A program made the translations under genes and the position numbers. The notes beneath the pieces are model-generated. The model was not told where the DNA came from. It did not search any database and worked only from the letters and a program-made list of their open reading frames with translations. Source: CAVVUC01 sp963751395 (GTDB taxonomy: Bacteria > Verrucomicrobiota > Verrucomicrobiia > Chthoniobacterales > Chthoniobacteraceae). From it: a stretch of 64,000 nucleotides of DNA. The stretch lies in contig CAVVUC010000002.1 in assembly GCA_963751395.1 (NCBI GenBank), forward strand, positions 1,054,001 through 1,118,000, in the 5' to 3' direction. Below, one piece after another: positions 50,401 to 58,170 of this stretch (position 1 is the stretch's first letter; the number at the start of each line of letters is the position of its first letter).

Positions 50401-50655
50401 TGCCCGTCCGAGGCGATCGTGTTCGGTAACTTGAGTGACCCGGACAGCAAGGTCGTGAAGTTGAAGGCGCAGGAGAAGAACTACCGGCTGCTCGAATACC
50501 TCAATGTCTCGACGCGCGTGAGTTATCTCGCCAGAATCCGCAACCCCAACATGCACATGCCGGATGCAAAGAAAGTCGCGGCTTTTCAGTTCGAAGAAGA
50601 ACACGCCGCTCCGAAACACGAACAAGCGGCTCCCGCTCATGGAGGTGCTTCCTGA
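47428..50655 (+). CDS. actB: alternative complex III subunit ActB, molybdopterin-like/Fe-S protein
   Basis: 1075 residues from 47428 (MKNIFQHPPEPATG). A Tat motif SRRHFLKIMG (about 51-60) precedes a lipobox LSGC (C73): exported and lipid-anchored. The first 750 residues are a molybdopterin-oxidoreductase-like domain without clear cofactor ligands, as usual for ActB. From about residue 785 come four ferredoxin-type clusters: CTGCNACVIAC, CQQCENAPCETVCP, CIGTRYCANNCP, CSFCVQR with CQQACP. Takes electrons from quinol via ActC. Overlaps actA by four bases and actC by one. Confidence 0.95.
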   Translation: MKNIFQHPPEPATGRKYWRSLEELAETPEFKERLEREFPQGAAEFNGDEVSRRHFLKIMGASTALAGVGLSGCRRGELHLVPFTKSVEWAIPGKPLFYASSMPARDGYIPLIVATHDGRPTKIEGNPLHPISNGATNSFAQASVLDLYDPDRSKVFKSSGEQVDAAQFAANLDQIIKGLEADGGAGLAFLVEENNSPTRERLRAEIERKYPSARWCVYEPLGSDAKTEALNIAYGPGVHVSSAIDKADVILALDSDFLGFPEGTLEDIRAFSSRRRVGKPGDKMNRLYVVENRYTVTGGMADHRLRVPASHIGAFALQLAEQVAALTSDSGLAKLTQSIQKPAVPVKFTDKWVEETAKDLVAAKGASLVLAGPRQPVAVQLLVQSINSALGNLGKTVIGRQQFTKPGISIAELRREIDNKKITTLFILGGNPVYNAPADLNWAKAQASVPNVIRLGLHEDETSKVAKWHVPAAHYLEAWGDGRTADGAYVSVQPMILPLYGGWSELDILARLAGLPKPQGPELVQETFRQVGKPGDFNADWNKFLHDGFVAGSNVNGRVLFFMASAAAAQVQEKAALPPVAGPDAIEVVLVADARVDDGRYANNGWLQESPDPITKLTWDNAALISPATAEKLGLDTRPDLGRVEFEVVEVKFDDARRIEIPVLVTPGHADNSLTISLGYGRTMDGMICKGTGVNAYPLRTTAQPYFAVGAKVKPTGAKYRLAVTQGHHNMEGRALVREATMERYQSHPDFAKKMFMDAELPAGGNPSLYTHPPLDAAWQWGMAIDLNTCTGCNACVIACQSENNTPIVGKDQVINGREMHWIRMDRYFASMDAHDPDPEMVMQPMLCQQCENAPCETVCPVNATVHSDDGLNVMAYNRCIGTRYCANNCPFKVRRFNFFDYGQRPIQHIKHGPLEAQGLYFGPLTKKGSPETIKMQRNPNVTVRMRGVMEKCSFCVQRIQEAKIAAKVKAGGTDEVVIPTDSFQSACQQACPSEAIVFGNLSDPDSKVVKLKAQEKNYRLLEYLNVSTRVSYLARIRNPNMHMPDAKKVAAFQFEEEHAAPKHEQAAPAHGGAS

Positions 50656-52118
50656 TGTCCACCGGAATCACAGGTTCGCCTGAAGAAATCGCAGCCGTCA
50701 CGCGGGTTCCGCTGATTCTCAACCAGCGCAAGCCGGGTTGGATCACGGAGAACATCTCGAGCATCGTCGAGGCAAAGACACCGTTCTGGTGGTGGGTTGC
50801 GTTTGCGATCACCGCCCCGACGGCGTTGTTCGGTTTGTTCTGCATCGGCTATCAAATCTCGACCGGCGTCGGTGTCTGGGGAGAAAACCACCCGATCGGC
50901 TGGGCGTGGGACATCACGAACTTCGTGTTCTGGATCGGCATCGGTCACGCCGGCACTCTGATTTCGGCGATCCTTTATTTGACGCGCCAGAAATGGCGCA
51001 CGTCGATCAACCGTGCCGCAGAGGCGATGACGTTGTTCGCGGTGGTTTGCGCCGCGATCTTCCCCGGCATCCACGTCGGTCGCGTCTGGATGGTCTGGTT
51101 TCTCGCGCCGGTGCCGAATCAATACGCGATCTGGCCGAACTTCCGGAGTCCGCTGTTGTGGGACGTGTTCGCGGTCTCGACTTACTTTACCGTGTCGGTG
51201 CTGTTCTGGTACACGGGGCTTGTGCCGGATCTCGCGACGCTGCGCGACCGCGCGAAAACGCGCGGCAAGAAATTCTTCTTCACGCTTTTCGCGCTGGGCT
51301 GGCGCGGATCGAACCGTCAGTGGCGTCACTACGAAATGGCGTATCTGCTTCTCGCCGGTCTCTCGACTCCGCTGGTGCTCTCCGTGCATTCGGTCGTGTC
51401 CTTCGACTTCGCCACGTCGGTCATTCCCGGCTGGCACACGACGATCTTCCCGCCCTACTTCGTCGCGGGCGCGATCTTCGGCGGCTTCGCCATGGTGCTG
51501 ACGATCATGCTGCCGGCGCGTCTGATTTATCCGCAGCTCAAGGACATGATCACGGCGCAGCATGTGGACAAGATGGCGAAGATCATTTTGCTGACCGGCT
51601 CGATCGTTGGCTACGCCTACATCATGGAGTTGTTCATCGCCTGGTACGGCACGAATCCGTTCGAGCGTGCGGCCTTCTACAACCGCGTGTTCGGTCCCTA
51701 CTGGTGGGCCTACCTCTGCATGATGAGCTGCAACGTCATTTCGCCCCAGATCTTCTGGTTCAAGAAATGCCGCTACAATCTCGTGGTCGTCTTCACCGTC
51801 TGCATGTTCGTGAACGCGGGCATGTGGTTCGAGCGATTCGTGATCATCGTCACCTCGCTCGCGCAGGACTTCCTGCCGTCCTCGTGGCACATGTATCATC
51901 CGACATGGGTCGAGATCTGGACCTTCGTCGGCACGTTCGGGATTTTCCTTTCGCTGTTCCTTTTGTTCATGCGTTATCTGCCGATGATCGCGATGTCGGA
52001 AGTGAAGATCGTTCTGCCCGAAGCCAATCCACATCATCACACCGAAGGCTCCGGTGTCGGGATGCTGGCCCACCACGCCTTTGAGGACGAGGGCGAAGAA
52101 AAACAGGAGGCGAAATAG
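50655..52118 (+). CDS. actC: alternative complex III subunit ActC (NrfD-like)
   Basis: 487 residues with about ten membrane spans, NrfD/PsrC family (GIGHAGTLISAILYLTRQKW, FPGIHVGRVWMVWF, NPFERAAFYNRVFGPYWWAY). Quinol-oxidising membrane subunit. The start overlaps the actB stop (TGATG). A His-rich tail (PHHHTEGSG) lies near the C-terminus. Confidence 0.95.
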   Translation: MSTGITGSPEEIAAVTRVPLILNQRKPGWITENISSIVEAKTPFWWWVAFAITAPTALFGLFCIGYQISTGVGVWGENHPIGWAWDITNFVFWIGIGHAGTLISAILYLTRQKWRTSINRAAEAMTLFAVVCAAIFPGIHVGRVWMVWFLAPVPNQYAIWPNFRSPLLWDVFAVSTYFTVSVLFWYTGLVPDLATLRDRAKTRGKKFFFTLFALGWRGSNRQWRHYEMAYLLLAGLSTPLVLSVHSVVSFDFATSVIPGWHTTIFPPYFVAGAIFGGFAMVLTIMLPARLIYPQLKDMITAQHVDKMAKIILLTGSIVGYAYIMELFIAWYGTNPFERAAFYNRVFGPYWWAYLCMMSCNVISPQIFWFKKCRYNLVVVFTVCMFVNAGMWFERFVIIVTSLAQDFLPSSWHMYHPTWVEIWTFVGTFGIFLSLFLLFMRYLPMIAMSEVKIVLPEANPHHHTEGSGVGMLAHHAFEDEGEEKQEAK

Positions 52119-52120
52119 CA

Positions 52121-52669
52121 ATGCCTGGAGAACAACGAAAAGTCTATGGGCTGGGCGCGCAGTTCCCAACTGCCGAGGCCCTGTTCAGCGCGGCTGAAAA
52201 GGTTCGCGACGCCGGTTTCAAGCGGTGGGACGTGCATTCGCCGTTCCCGATTCACGGCATGGACAAGGCCATGGGGCTTGGTAAATCGTGGCTCAGCGCG
52301 GTCGTCCTTTGCGGCGGCATTACGGGATTGCTGACGGCAGTCATCCTCCAGTGCTATCCGTCGCTCATCGAATACAAGCTCATCGTTCATGGCAAACCGA
52401 CCAACTTCATGACGGTACCGGCGTTTTTTCCGATCATGTTCGAACTCACGGTGCTGCTCTCGGCTTTTGCCTGCGTCGGCGCGCTGCTCGTGTTCAATCA
52501 GCTTCCGAAATGGTATCACCCCATTTTCAACTGGGACCGTTTCGCCAAGGCCACCGACGACGGGTTCTTCCTCGTCATCGAATCGCGCGATCCGAAGTTC
52601 TCCGAAACGAAAACGCGGCAGTTGCTCGAGGAAATCGGCGGCGAGCACATCACCCTTGTGCATGACTGA
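52121..52669 (+). CDS. actD: alternative complex III subunit ActD (DUF3341)
   Basis: 182 residues: KVYGLGAQFPTAEALFSAAE, RWDVHSPFPIHGMDKAMGL, two membrane hairpin spans (LSAVVLCGGITGLLTAVIL and ELTVLLSAFACVGALLVF), and a C-terminal RDPKFSETKTRQLLEEIGG. DUF3341 subunit found in all such complexes. Two bases after actC, with AGGAGG-like ribosome binding. Confidence 0.92.
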   Translation: MPGEQRKVYGLGAQFPTAEALFSAAEKVRDAGFKRWDVHSPFPIHGMDKAMGLGKSWLSAVVLCGGITGLLTAVILQCYPSLIEYKLIVHGKPTNFMTVPAFFPIMFELTVLLSAFACVGALLVFNQLPKWYHPIFNWDRFAKATDDGFFLVIESRDPKFSETKTRQLLEEIGGEHITLVHD

Positions 52670-52671
52670 CC

Positions 52672-53373
52672 ATGCTTAGATATTTCTTCCTCATTTTTGT
52701 TTTGGGCTGCTTTCTGGTCGTCGCGCTCGCCGGCTGGCGCGGTCAGACCAGCACCAAGCCTCCCATCCAGATTTTCCCCGACATGGTCCGCCAGCCCAAG
52801 GTGAACCCGCAGGTTCCGAGCGATTTCTTTGCGGATGGACGCGCGGCCCGCGCGTCAGTTCCCGGCACGGTGCCCATGGGTTATGTGGTGCCAAACGCGT
52901 ACTACACGACTGGCGGGAACAACCACAAATTCGCCAGCACACCCGGCGGATTCTCGAAAGGCGTCGATTATTTCAACACCGGAAAACTCGGTGACAGTTA
53001 TGGCGAAGGCTTCCCGATCGAAGTCACGCCCGAACTGATGGCGAGGGGCAAAGAGCGGTTCGACATCAACTGCACACCCTGTCACGGTGCGCTCGGCCTC
53101 GGCAACGGAATCGTCGGGCAATACGGCCTCGTCGCCATTGCGAACCTTCAGCAGGACCGGATTCGCACGATGCCGGAGGGGCAGATTTTCAACACGATCA
53201 CCAACGGCAAGAACACGATGGGAGCCTACGGATCGAACATTACCGTGGAGGATCGCTGGGCGATCATCGCCTACATTCGCGCGCTACAGCGGAGTCAGTT
53301 CGCCAGGCTTGATGACGTGCCGGAAGTTCACCGGGCCGATTTGGACAAACCACAGGAGGCGCCGAAGAAATGA
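52672..53373 (+). CDS. actE: alternative complex III subunit ActE, monoheme cytochrome c
   Basis: 233 residues. An N-terminal hydrophobic anchor (YFFLIFVLGCFLVVALAG), one heme site CTPCH (about 137), and a GQIFNTITNGKNTMGAYGSN stretch with the methionine ligand. Periplasmic electron carrier of the complex. Two bases after actD; overlaps actF by four. Confidence 0.92.
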   Translation: MLRYFFLIFVLGCFLVVALAGWRGQTSTKPPIQIFPDMVRQPKVNPQVPSDFFADGRAARASVPGTVPMGYVVPNAYYTTGGNNHKFASTPGGFSKGVDYFNTGKLGDSYGEGFPIEVTPELMARGKERFDINCTPCHGALGLGNGIVGQYGLVAIANLQQDRIRTMPEGQIFNTITNGKNTMGAYGSNITVEDRWAIIAYIRALQRSQFARLDDVPEVHRADLDKPQEAPKK

Positions 53374-54560
53374 GTTCCACCCCACAACCGAAGCCCGAAA
53401 TTTTCGACCCCAAGCACGTCGGCGGCGTGTCCGGCACCCTTCTCGCGGTTGGAGCGGCCGGCATTCTCGCCAGCGCCATTGGCGCGGTGATGAACCCGAC
53501 GCAGTTCGCCTACTCCTGGCTCTTCGGGTTCATGTATTTCTTCACGATTTGCGCGGGCAACCTGTTCTGGACGCTCGTGCATCATGCGACCGACGCCGAG
53601 TGGTCTGTCGTTGTCCGGCGGGTTTGGGAAAATGTCGCGTGCCTCATCCCGCTGCTGATTTTGTTTTTCATTCCGATCCTTCTGTTCCGGAAGACGCTGT
53701 TCAAATGGTGGGAGATCCCGGTCGGTATGGATGAAGTGCTCGATAAGAAGCGCGCGTTTTTGAATCACCCATTCTTCGTTTTTCGGGCGGCGTTTTACCT
53801 CTGCGCGCTTTCTTTCGTCGCCCTCACGATGCGCAAGCTCTCGACCAGACAGGATTCCGACGGAAGTGCGGGGCACACGATCAAGATGCGCAAGCTGGCG
53901 TTTGCGGGTATTCCGATCTTCGGCATCTCGCTGACTTTCGGGGCGATCGACTGGCTGATGGGGCTCGACTACAAGTGGTTCTCGACAATGTGGGGCGTTT
54001 ACATTTTCGCGGGCGCCGCCGGAAGCGCGATGTCGCTGGGCGTGCTTCTCATCACGTTCCTGCGGAGCAAGGGCTACCTCGCGCGCGTCGTCTCGATCGA
54101 GCACTACCACGTCATGGGCAAGCTGATGCTCGCTTTCACTGTCTTCTGGGCCTACATCGGATTCAGCCAGTACATGCTGATCTGGTACGCGAACATTCCG
54201 GAGGAAACGTCCTATTTCATCCGCCGGAACATCGAGTCATGGAACTACCTGAGCCTCTTCCTTGTCGTCGGTCGTTTCTTTATTCCCTTCCCGCTGCTTC
54301 TGCTCCAATGGACGAAGAAAAATCCGAAATACCTCTGCATGGTCGCCGGGTGGATTCTCTTCATGCAGTTGCTGGACATGTATGTGGTCGTGATGCCGAT
54401 GCTCCATCAAACCGGCGTGAAGTTTAACATCCTCGACCTCTGCGCGCTGGCCGCGATCGGCGCGCCGCTCGCGTTCGTTTTCTTGAAAAACCTGGACAAA
54501 CGCAGCCTGTTCCCGGTCCGCGACCCACGCATCCTCGAATCGATCAAATTGACGAACTGA
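53370..54560 (+). CDS. actF: alternative complex III subunit ActF
   Basis: 396 residues with about ten membrane spans, NrfD-related but without quinone-site histidines at the usual places (WLFGFMYFFTICAGNLFWTL, IFGISLTFGAIDWLMGLDYK, YHVMGKLMLAFTVFWAYIGF, SQYMLIWYANIPEE). Structural membrane subunit. Starts four bases inside actE, ends one base before the next gene. Confidence 0.92.
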   Translation: MSSTPQPKPEIFDPKHVGGVSGTLLAVGAAGILASAIGAVMNPTQFAYSWLFGFMYFFTICAGNLFWTLVHHATDAEWSVVVRRVWENVACLIPLLILFFIPILLFRKTLFKWWEIPVGMDEVLDKKRAFLNHPFFVFRAAFYLCALSFVALTMRKLSTRQDSDGSAGHTIKMRKLAFAGIPIFGISLTFGAIDWLMGLDYKWFSTMWGVYIFAGAAGSAMSLGVLLITFLRSKGYLARVVSIEHYHVMGKLMLAFTVFWAYIGFSQYMLIWYANIPEETSYFIRRNIESWNYLSLFLVVGRFFIPFPLLLLQWTKKNPKYLCMVAGWILFMQLLDMYVVVMPMLHQTGVKFNILDLCALAAIGAPLAFVFLKNLDKRSLFPVRDPRILESIKLTN

Positions 54561-54561
54561 T

Positions 54562-54972
54562 ATGGCCACCGAACGTCGAACGATTTTAGTGAGCGCCATC
54601 TTCCTTTGGGGCATCGTCGCTTTTGCGCTTTTCGCGATCCTCGTTTGCGCCTGGCTCTTCACGAGCAGGCCGGTGGAAAGCGTGGATCAAAAACGTGCGC
54701 AACTCCGGATGGAGCGCCTGAAAAAATTGCAGCAGGAAAATCAGCAGAAACTTGAGCAATACGGCTGGGTCGATAAACAGAAAGGCATCGCGCAGGTGCC
54801 GATTGCTCGCGCCATGGAGCTTGCCCTGGTCGATCTGAAAAGCCGCAAGGTGCAGGCTTCGAGCGTGAAAGTGGAGGTTCCTTATCCAGCCGGCTTGCAA
54901 CAAGCGCCTGTGGCAGCCCCCAGTCCTTCCGCAGCCGCTCCCGCCGCTGCTGCTCCGGAGGTGAAAAAATGA
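54562..54972 (+). CDS. small membrane protein of the respiratory operon, unknown function
   Basis: 136 residues. One membrane span (about 9-33), a charged coiled coil (KRAQLRMERLKKLQQENQQK), then YGWVDKQKGIAQVPIARAM, and an Ala/Pro-rich tail. The YGWVDKQKGxxQVPIxRAM stretch resembles small proteins in oxidase clusters of related bacteria (general knowledge), suggesting assembly or a linker. One base after actF, four-base overlap with the CcoN-like gene: an integral part of the operon. Confidence 0.7.
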   Translation: MATERRTILVSAIFLWGIVAFALFAILVCAWLFTSRPVESVDQKRAQLRMERLKKLQQENQQKLEQYGWVDKQKGIAQVPIARAMELALVDLKSRKVQASSVKVEVPYPAGLQQAPVAAPSPSAAAPAAAAPEVKK

Positions 54973-56423
54973 ACGCCGCAACCACGACTACAGGCCAATC
55001 CGACGTGACCTCCCGCGAGATCGAGCAGATTGATCGCGCCATCATCGACGCTTCCGCCCGGACCCCGGTTCTTTTCCTCTACACGACGGCGTTGATGTGG
55101 CTGCTTGTTGCCACGGTCCTCGGTTTCATCTCCTCGATCAAACTGCATCATCCCGACTTTTTCGGCGACTGGAGCTGGATGACCTACGGGCGTGTTCGTC
55201 CGGCGTATATCGACTGCCTTGCTTACGGGTGGGGGATTCCTGCCGGACTCGGAACCGCGATCTGGTTGATGGCGCGTCTTTGCCGCGTGTCCTTGCGCGC
55301 TCCCATGATGCTGGTTTTCGGCACGGCGTTCTGGCACATCGGCGTTGCGGCGGGACTGGTCGGCATCCTTTCCGGAAACAGCACCGGCTTTGATCTGCTC
55401 GAGTTCCCGCGGTTCGCGGCGGCAATCATGTTTGTCGGTTATTCGCTGATGGCGGTCTGGGGCGTGGTGATGTTCCGCTTGCGCAGACCGGGTCACATTT
55501 ACATTTCGCTTTGGTATATCCTCGGGGCATTCTTCTGGTTCCCGTGGTTCTTCGCCGCCGCGTATTTGATGCATGGGACGATGTCCACGGGTGTGATGGG
55601 CGCAGTGGTCACCGCGTGGTACGGACAAAATCTGATGTCGCTCTGGTTTGCGATGGTTGGTCTCGGAGCGGTTTATTATTTGATCCCGAAAGTCATCGGC
55701 CGCCCCGTGCATAGCTATTCCCTCGCGTCGCTCGGCTTCTGGTCGCTGGCGTTCGTGTCGGGTTGGACGGGAATGACCCATCATACTGGCGGTCCGCTTC
55801 CCGCGTGGCTCATCACCGTGAGCATCGTGGCGACCATCTTGATGATCATTCCAATCGCCACGGTGACCCTCAACTACGCGCTGACGATGCGCGGCAGCTA
55901 CCACATGGTTCACAACAGCCCGACGGTGCGGTTCGTGGTGTTCGGCGCGATCGCGTGGTCGGTGGCAGGTTTGCTCGCCGTCATCACGTCGATGCGTTCG
56001 GTGGATCGCATCACGCATTTCACGCACGTCTCTTCAGCAAACACGCATCTGATGCTCTACGCGTTCTACTCGATGGTGATCTTCGGTTCGATGTACTACA
56101 TCATTCCGCGACTCGTCGGTTGCGAATGGCTCTCGGCGAGCTTCATTCAAATTCACTTCTGGGGTTCCGCATACGGAATCGGCCTCGCCGTGGTGATGCT
56201 CTTCATCGGCGGTGTGAACCAGGGGCTGGCCTGGAACAATCCGCAGCTTTCGCCGGTCGATGTGGTCCAGACGCAGACGCCGTATTTGATCGGAGCGAGC
56301 GTCGCCTGGATTCTGCTGGCTTCGGCCCATTTCATTTTCTTGCTCCACTTTTTGGCAATGCTTCTGCGTCTCGGTCAGCCGGGCGGCCAGCCGACATTGT
56401 TCGCAACGGATGAGGAGGAATAA
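54969..56423 (+). CDS. ccoN: CcoN-like heme-copper oxidase subunit I lacking several metal ligands
   Basis: 484 residues, 12 membrane spans, colinear with cbb3-type subunit I: YGRVRPAYIDCLAYGWG, AWYGQNLMSLWFAMVG, YYLIPKVIGRPVHSYSL, TGMTHHTGG, FTHVSSANTHLMLYAFYS, MYYIIPRLVG. Set against the Pseudomonas stutzeri CcoN sequence from memory, H60 (heme b) is Y80 here, H207 (CuB) is Q220, the cross-linked Y251 is S264, and H345 (heme b3) is N358; H347 is H360, and the HH pair H271/H272 is kept, though shifted by one. The active site therefore looks incomplete. Neighbours: small membrane protein before (four-base overlap), CcoO-like after. Either a non-catalytic homologue or an enzyme with a different metal site. 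Confidence 0.8.
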   Translation: MNAATTTTGQSDVTSREIEQIDRAIIDASARTPVLFLYTTALMWLLVATVLGFISSIKLHHPDFFGDWSWMTYGRVRPAYIDCLAYGWGIPAGLGTAIWLMARLCRVSLRAPMMLVFGTAFWHIGVAAGLVGILSGNSTGFDLLEFPRFAAAIMFVGYSLMAVWGVVMFRLRRPGHIYISLWYILGAFFWFPWFFAAAYLMHGTMSTGVMGAVVTAWYGQNLMSLWFAMVGLGAVYYLIPKVIGRPVHSYSLASLGFWSLAFVSGWTGMTHHTGGPLPAWLITVSIVATILMIIPIATVTLNYALTMRGSYHMVHNSPTVRFVVFGAIAWSVAGLLAVITSMRSVDRITHFTHVSSANTHLMLYAFYSMVIFGSMYYIIPRLVGCEWLSASFIQIHFWGSAYGIGLAVVMLFIGGVNQGLAWNNPQLSPVDVVQTQTPYLIGASVAWILLASAHFIFLLHFLAMLLRLGQPGGQPTLFATDEEE

Positions 56424-56427
56424 CACA

Positions 56428-57063
56428 GTGAAACAATTTCCTTTATTATTCGCCGGTATTTTCGCCACGTTCGCGCTGGCCTGGTTCGGCACCGTGGCCG
56501 TGCCGGCGACGCAGCTCAAGAACCTGCAGCCCCAGGCCGATGAGGAGCTTGCCGATATTTATCCCGTCAACATCGGCGGCATCGCAGACCAAGGACGCCA
56601 GGTTTATGTGGCAAATGGTTGCGTTTCCTGCCACAGCATGGCCTTGCGCGACAAGCATTCCGGCTCAGACCTCGATCGCGGCTGGGGACCCCGCCGGACG
56701 GTGGCGCGCGATTACATCTACCAGCAGCCCGCGCAGATCGGCGTGATGCGAAACGGCCCTGATCTCACCAACATCGGCGTCCGCCAGACCAGCGCAGACT
56801 GGCATTATCAGCATCTCTACAATCCTCGCTCCGTGACGCCGGGATCAATCATGCCGCCATTCCGCTTTCTGTTTGAGAAAAGGAGAATCATCGCGCAGCG
56901 CTCGGCTGATGCCCTCAATCTGACCGGCCCAGATGAGCCGCCAGCGGGTTGGGAAATTGTGCCGACCCCGGAGGCAAAATCGCTCGTCGGATTCCTGTTG
57001 TCGCTCGACAGCACGCATCCGCTCAAGGAAGTCAAAGAAATGCAGGAGGCCGCCGCGAAATGA
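56428..57063 (+). CDS. ccoO: CcoO-like membrane cytochrome c
   Basis: 211 residues. GTG start at 56428 with an ideal GAGGAGGA ribosome site; an ATG at 56410 overlaps the previous gene and is less likely. One membrane span, heme motif CVSCH (65-69), and the CcoO-type pattern HSMALRD, YIYQQPAQIG, RNGPDLTNIGVRQTSADWHY, NPRSVTPGSIMPPF, where M142 is the likely sixth heme ligand. It passes electrons to subunit I in cbb3 oxidases; what it feeds here depends on the unusual CcoN-like partner. Overlaps the next gene by ATGA. Confidence 0.85.
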   Translation: MKQFPLLFAGIFATFALAWFGTVAVPATQLKNLQPQADEELADIYPVNIGGIADQGRQVYVANGCVSCHSMALRDKHSGSDLDRGWGPRRTVARDYIYQQPAQIGVMRNGPDLTNIGVRQTSADWHYQHLYNPRSVTPGSIMPPFRFLFEKRRIIAQRSADALNLTGPDEPPAGWEIVPTPEAKSLVGFLLSLDSTHPLKEVKEMQEAAAK

Positions 57064-57962
57064 ACGAGCCTGAAGATTTCAAGACCGTCTCGATGCATGG
57101 GAGTCCCGATCACATCGATTATCAGGAGACGGCGGACATCACGCAGGTGCATGCACCCGCGCGGCGCGAACACACCGAACCCGGTTTTGGCGAAGTGCCC
57201 CTGCCGCTCTGGCTCATGGCGGTTTGCGGTGTCACGATCATGTGGGCCGGCGTTTACCTCGGCATGTTCTATGGCGGATTCCGCGGAGACATCTTCAACG
57301 AGAGGGACACTTCTCCCAGGCTGATGTTTGCGGAGCAGGGAGCCGCCGCAGGGGCCGACGCTGAGGGCGGGGCCGCCGCTGCTGCGGAGAGTCCGGTCGC
57401 GCAAGGCAGGAAACTTTACGCAGCCAATTGCGTCGCCTGCCACCAGCCCACCGGCATGGGAATCCCCGGCCAGTTCCCGCCGCTGGCAAAATCGGAGTAT
57501 GTGAACGGCGGATCAAAGCGTTTGGGGATGATTTTGCTGAAAGGTGTGCAGGGACCATTGAAGGTCGAAGGTCTGCCATACAACGGGGCCATGCCTGCTT
57601 GGGAAAAAGTGCTGACCGACAAGAAAATCGCCGCCATCCTCACTTACATTCGGCAGGAGTGGGGGAACACATCGGGCGAAATCAAGCCCGAGCAGATCGC
57701 GGCAGCCCGCAAGGAATTCGCCGGACGCGCCGATCCGTGGACCGAGGCCGATCTGCTGGCGGTTCCCGTAAACGAGGAACTGCCCGGCGGAGCCCCCGCT
57801 GGCGCGGCCGCACCCGCAGCGCCAGCTCCTGCCACTGCTCCTGCTGCAAGTTCAGCCGCACCGGCGACACCTGCTGCTCCAGCGCCAGCCGCCGCTCCCG
57901 CTGCCAGTCCGGCGGCATCCGCCACGCCCGCTGCTCCAGCAGCGCCTCAACCCGGTCAGTAA
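57060..57962 (+). CDS. CcoP-like membrane monoheme cytochrome c with Ala/Pro-rich tail
   Basis: 300 residues from 57060 (MNEPEDFKTVSMHGS). One membrane span (about 48-70), a single heme CVACH (124-128; CcoP usually has two), with KVEGLPYNGAMPAWEK supplying the methionine ligand. The last 65 residues are almost only Ala and Pro, probably a flexible linker or wall-spanning tail. Last intact gene of the operon. Compared with CcoP it lacks one heme domain. Confidence 0.8.
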   Translation: MNEPEDFKTVSMHGSPDHIDYQETADITQVHAPARREHTEPGFGEVPLPLWLMAVCGVTIMWAGVYLGMFYGGFRGDIFNERDTSPRLMFAEQGAAAGADAEGGAAAAAESPVAQGRKLYAANCVACHQPTGMGIPGQFPPLAKSEYVNGGSKRLGMILLKGVQGPLKVEGLPYNGAMPAWEKVLTDKKIAAILTYIRQEWGNTSGEIKPEQIAAARKEFAGRADPWTEADLLAVPVNEELPGGAPAGAAAPAAPAPATAPAASSAAPATPAAPAPAAAPAASPAASATPAAPAAPQPGQ

Positions 57963-57994
57963 CCGTTTGTTGGACAGGATCAAAATCACCGGAT

Positions 57995-58150
57995 TTATTC
58001 CGTCCGACCAAGACCGGAGCCTATGAAATCATCTGCGGCCAGCTCTGTGGCCCCGGGCATTACAACATGCGCGCCCGGATGATCGTCGAATCGCAGGCGG
58101 ACTTTGACAACTGGCAGAAGGAAATGGCACAGCTCAGCGGCACCAGCTAA
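57995..58150 (+). pseudogene. coxB (cytochrome c oxidase subunit II) C-terminal fragment
   Basis: The frame encodes LFRPTKTGAYEIICGQLC then GPGHYNMRARMIVES and QADFDNWQKEM, the last 51 residues of subunit II with the CuA motif C-x3-C-x3-H-x2-M intact. The two membrane spans and the first CuA histidine are absent, and no start codon or ribosome site precedes it. A remnant left by a deletion that joined it to the CcoP-like gene. 33 bases from the CcoP-like stop. Confidence 0.75.
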
Positions 58151-58170
58151 GGGCGTAGTCTTTTCTCCAA

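Noticed and set aside
48241..50640. 799-codon minus-strand open frame opposite actB
   Set aside because: It is the antisense shadow of a GC-rich gene with strong family identity; its composition is arginine/histidine-rich and no motif is visible.
50637..52169. 510-codon minus-strand open frame opposite actC
   Set aside because: Same reason: shadow of a confidently identified gene.
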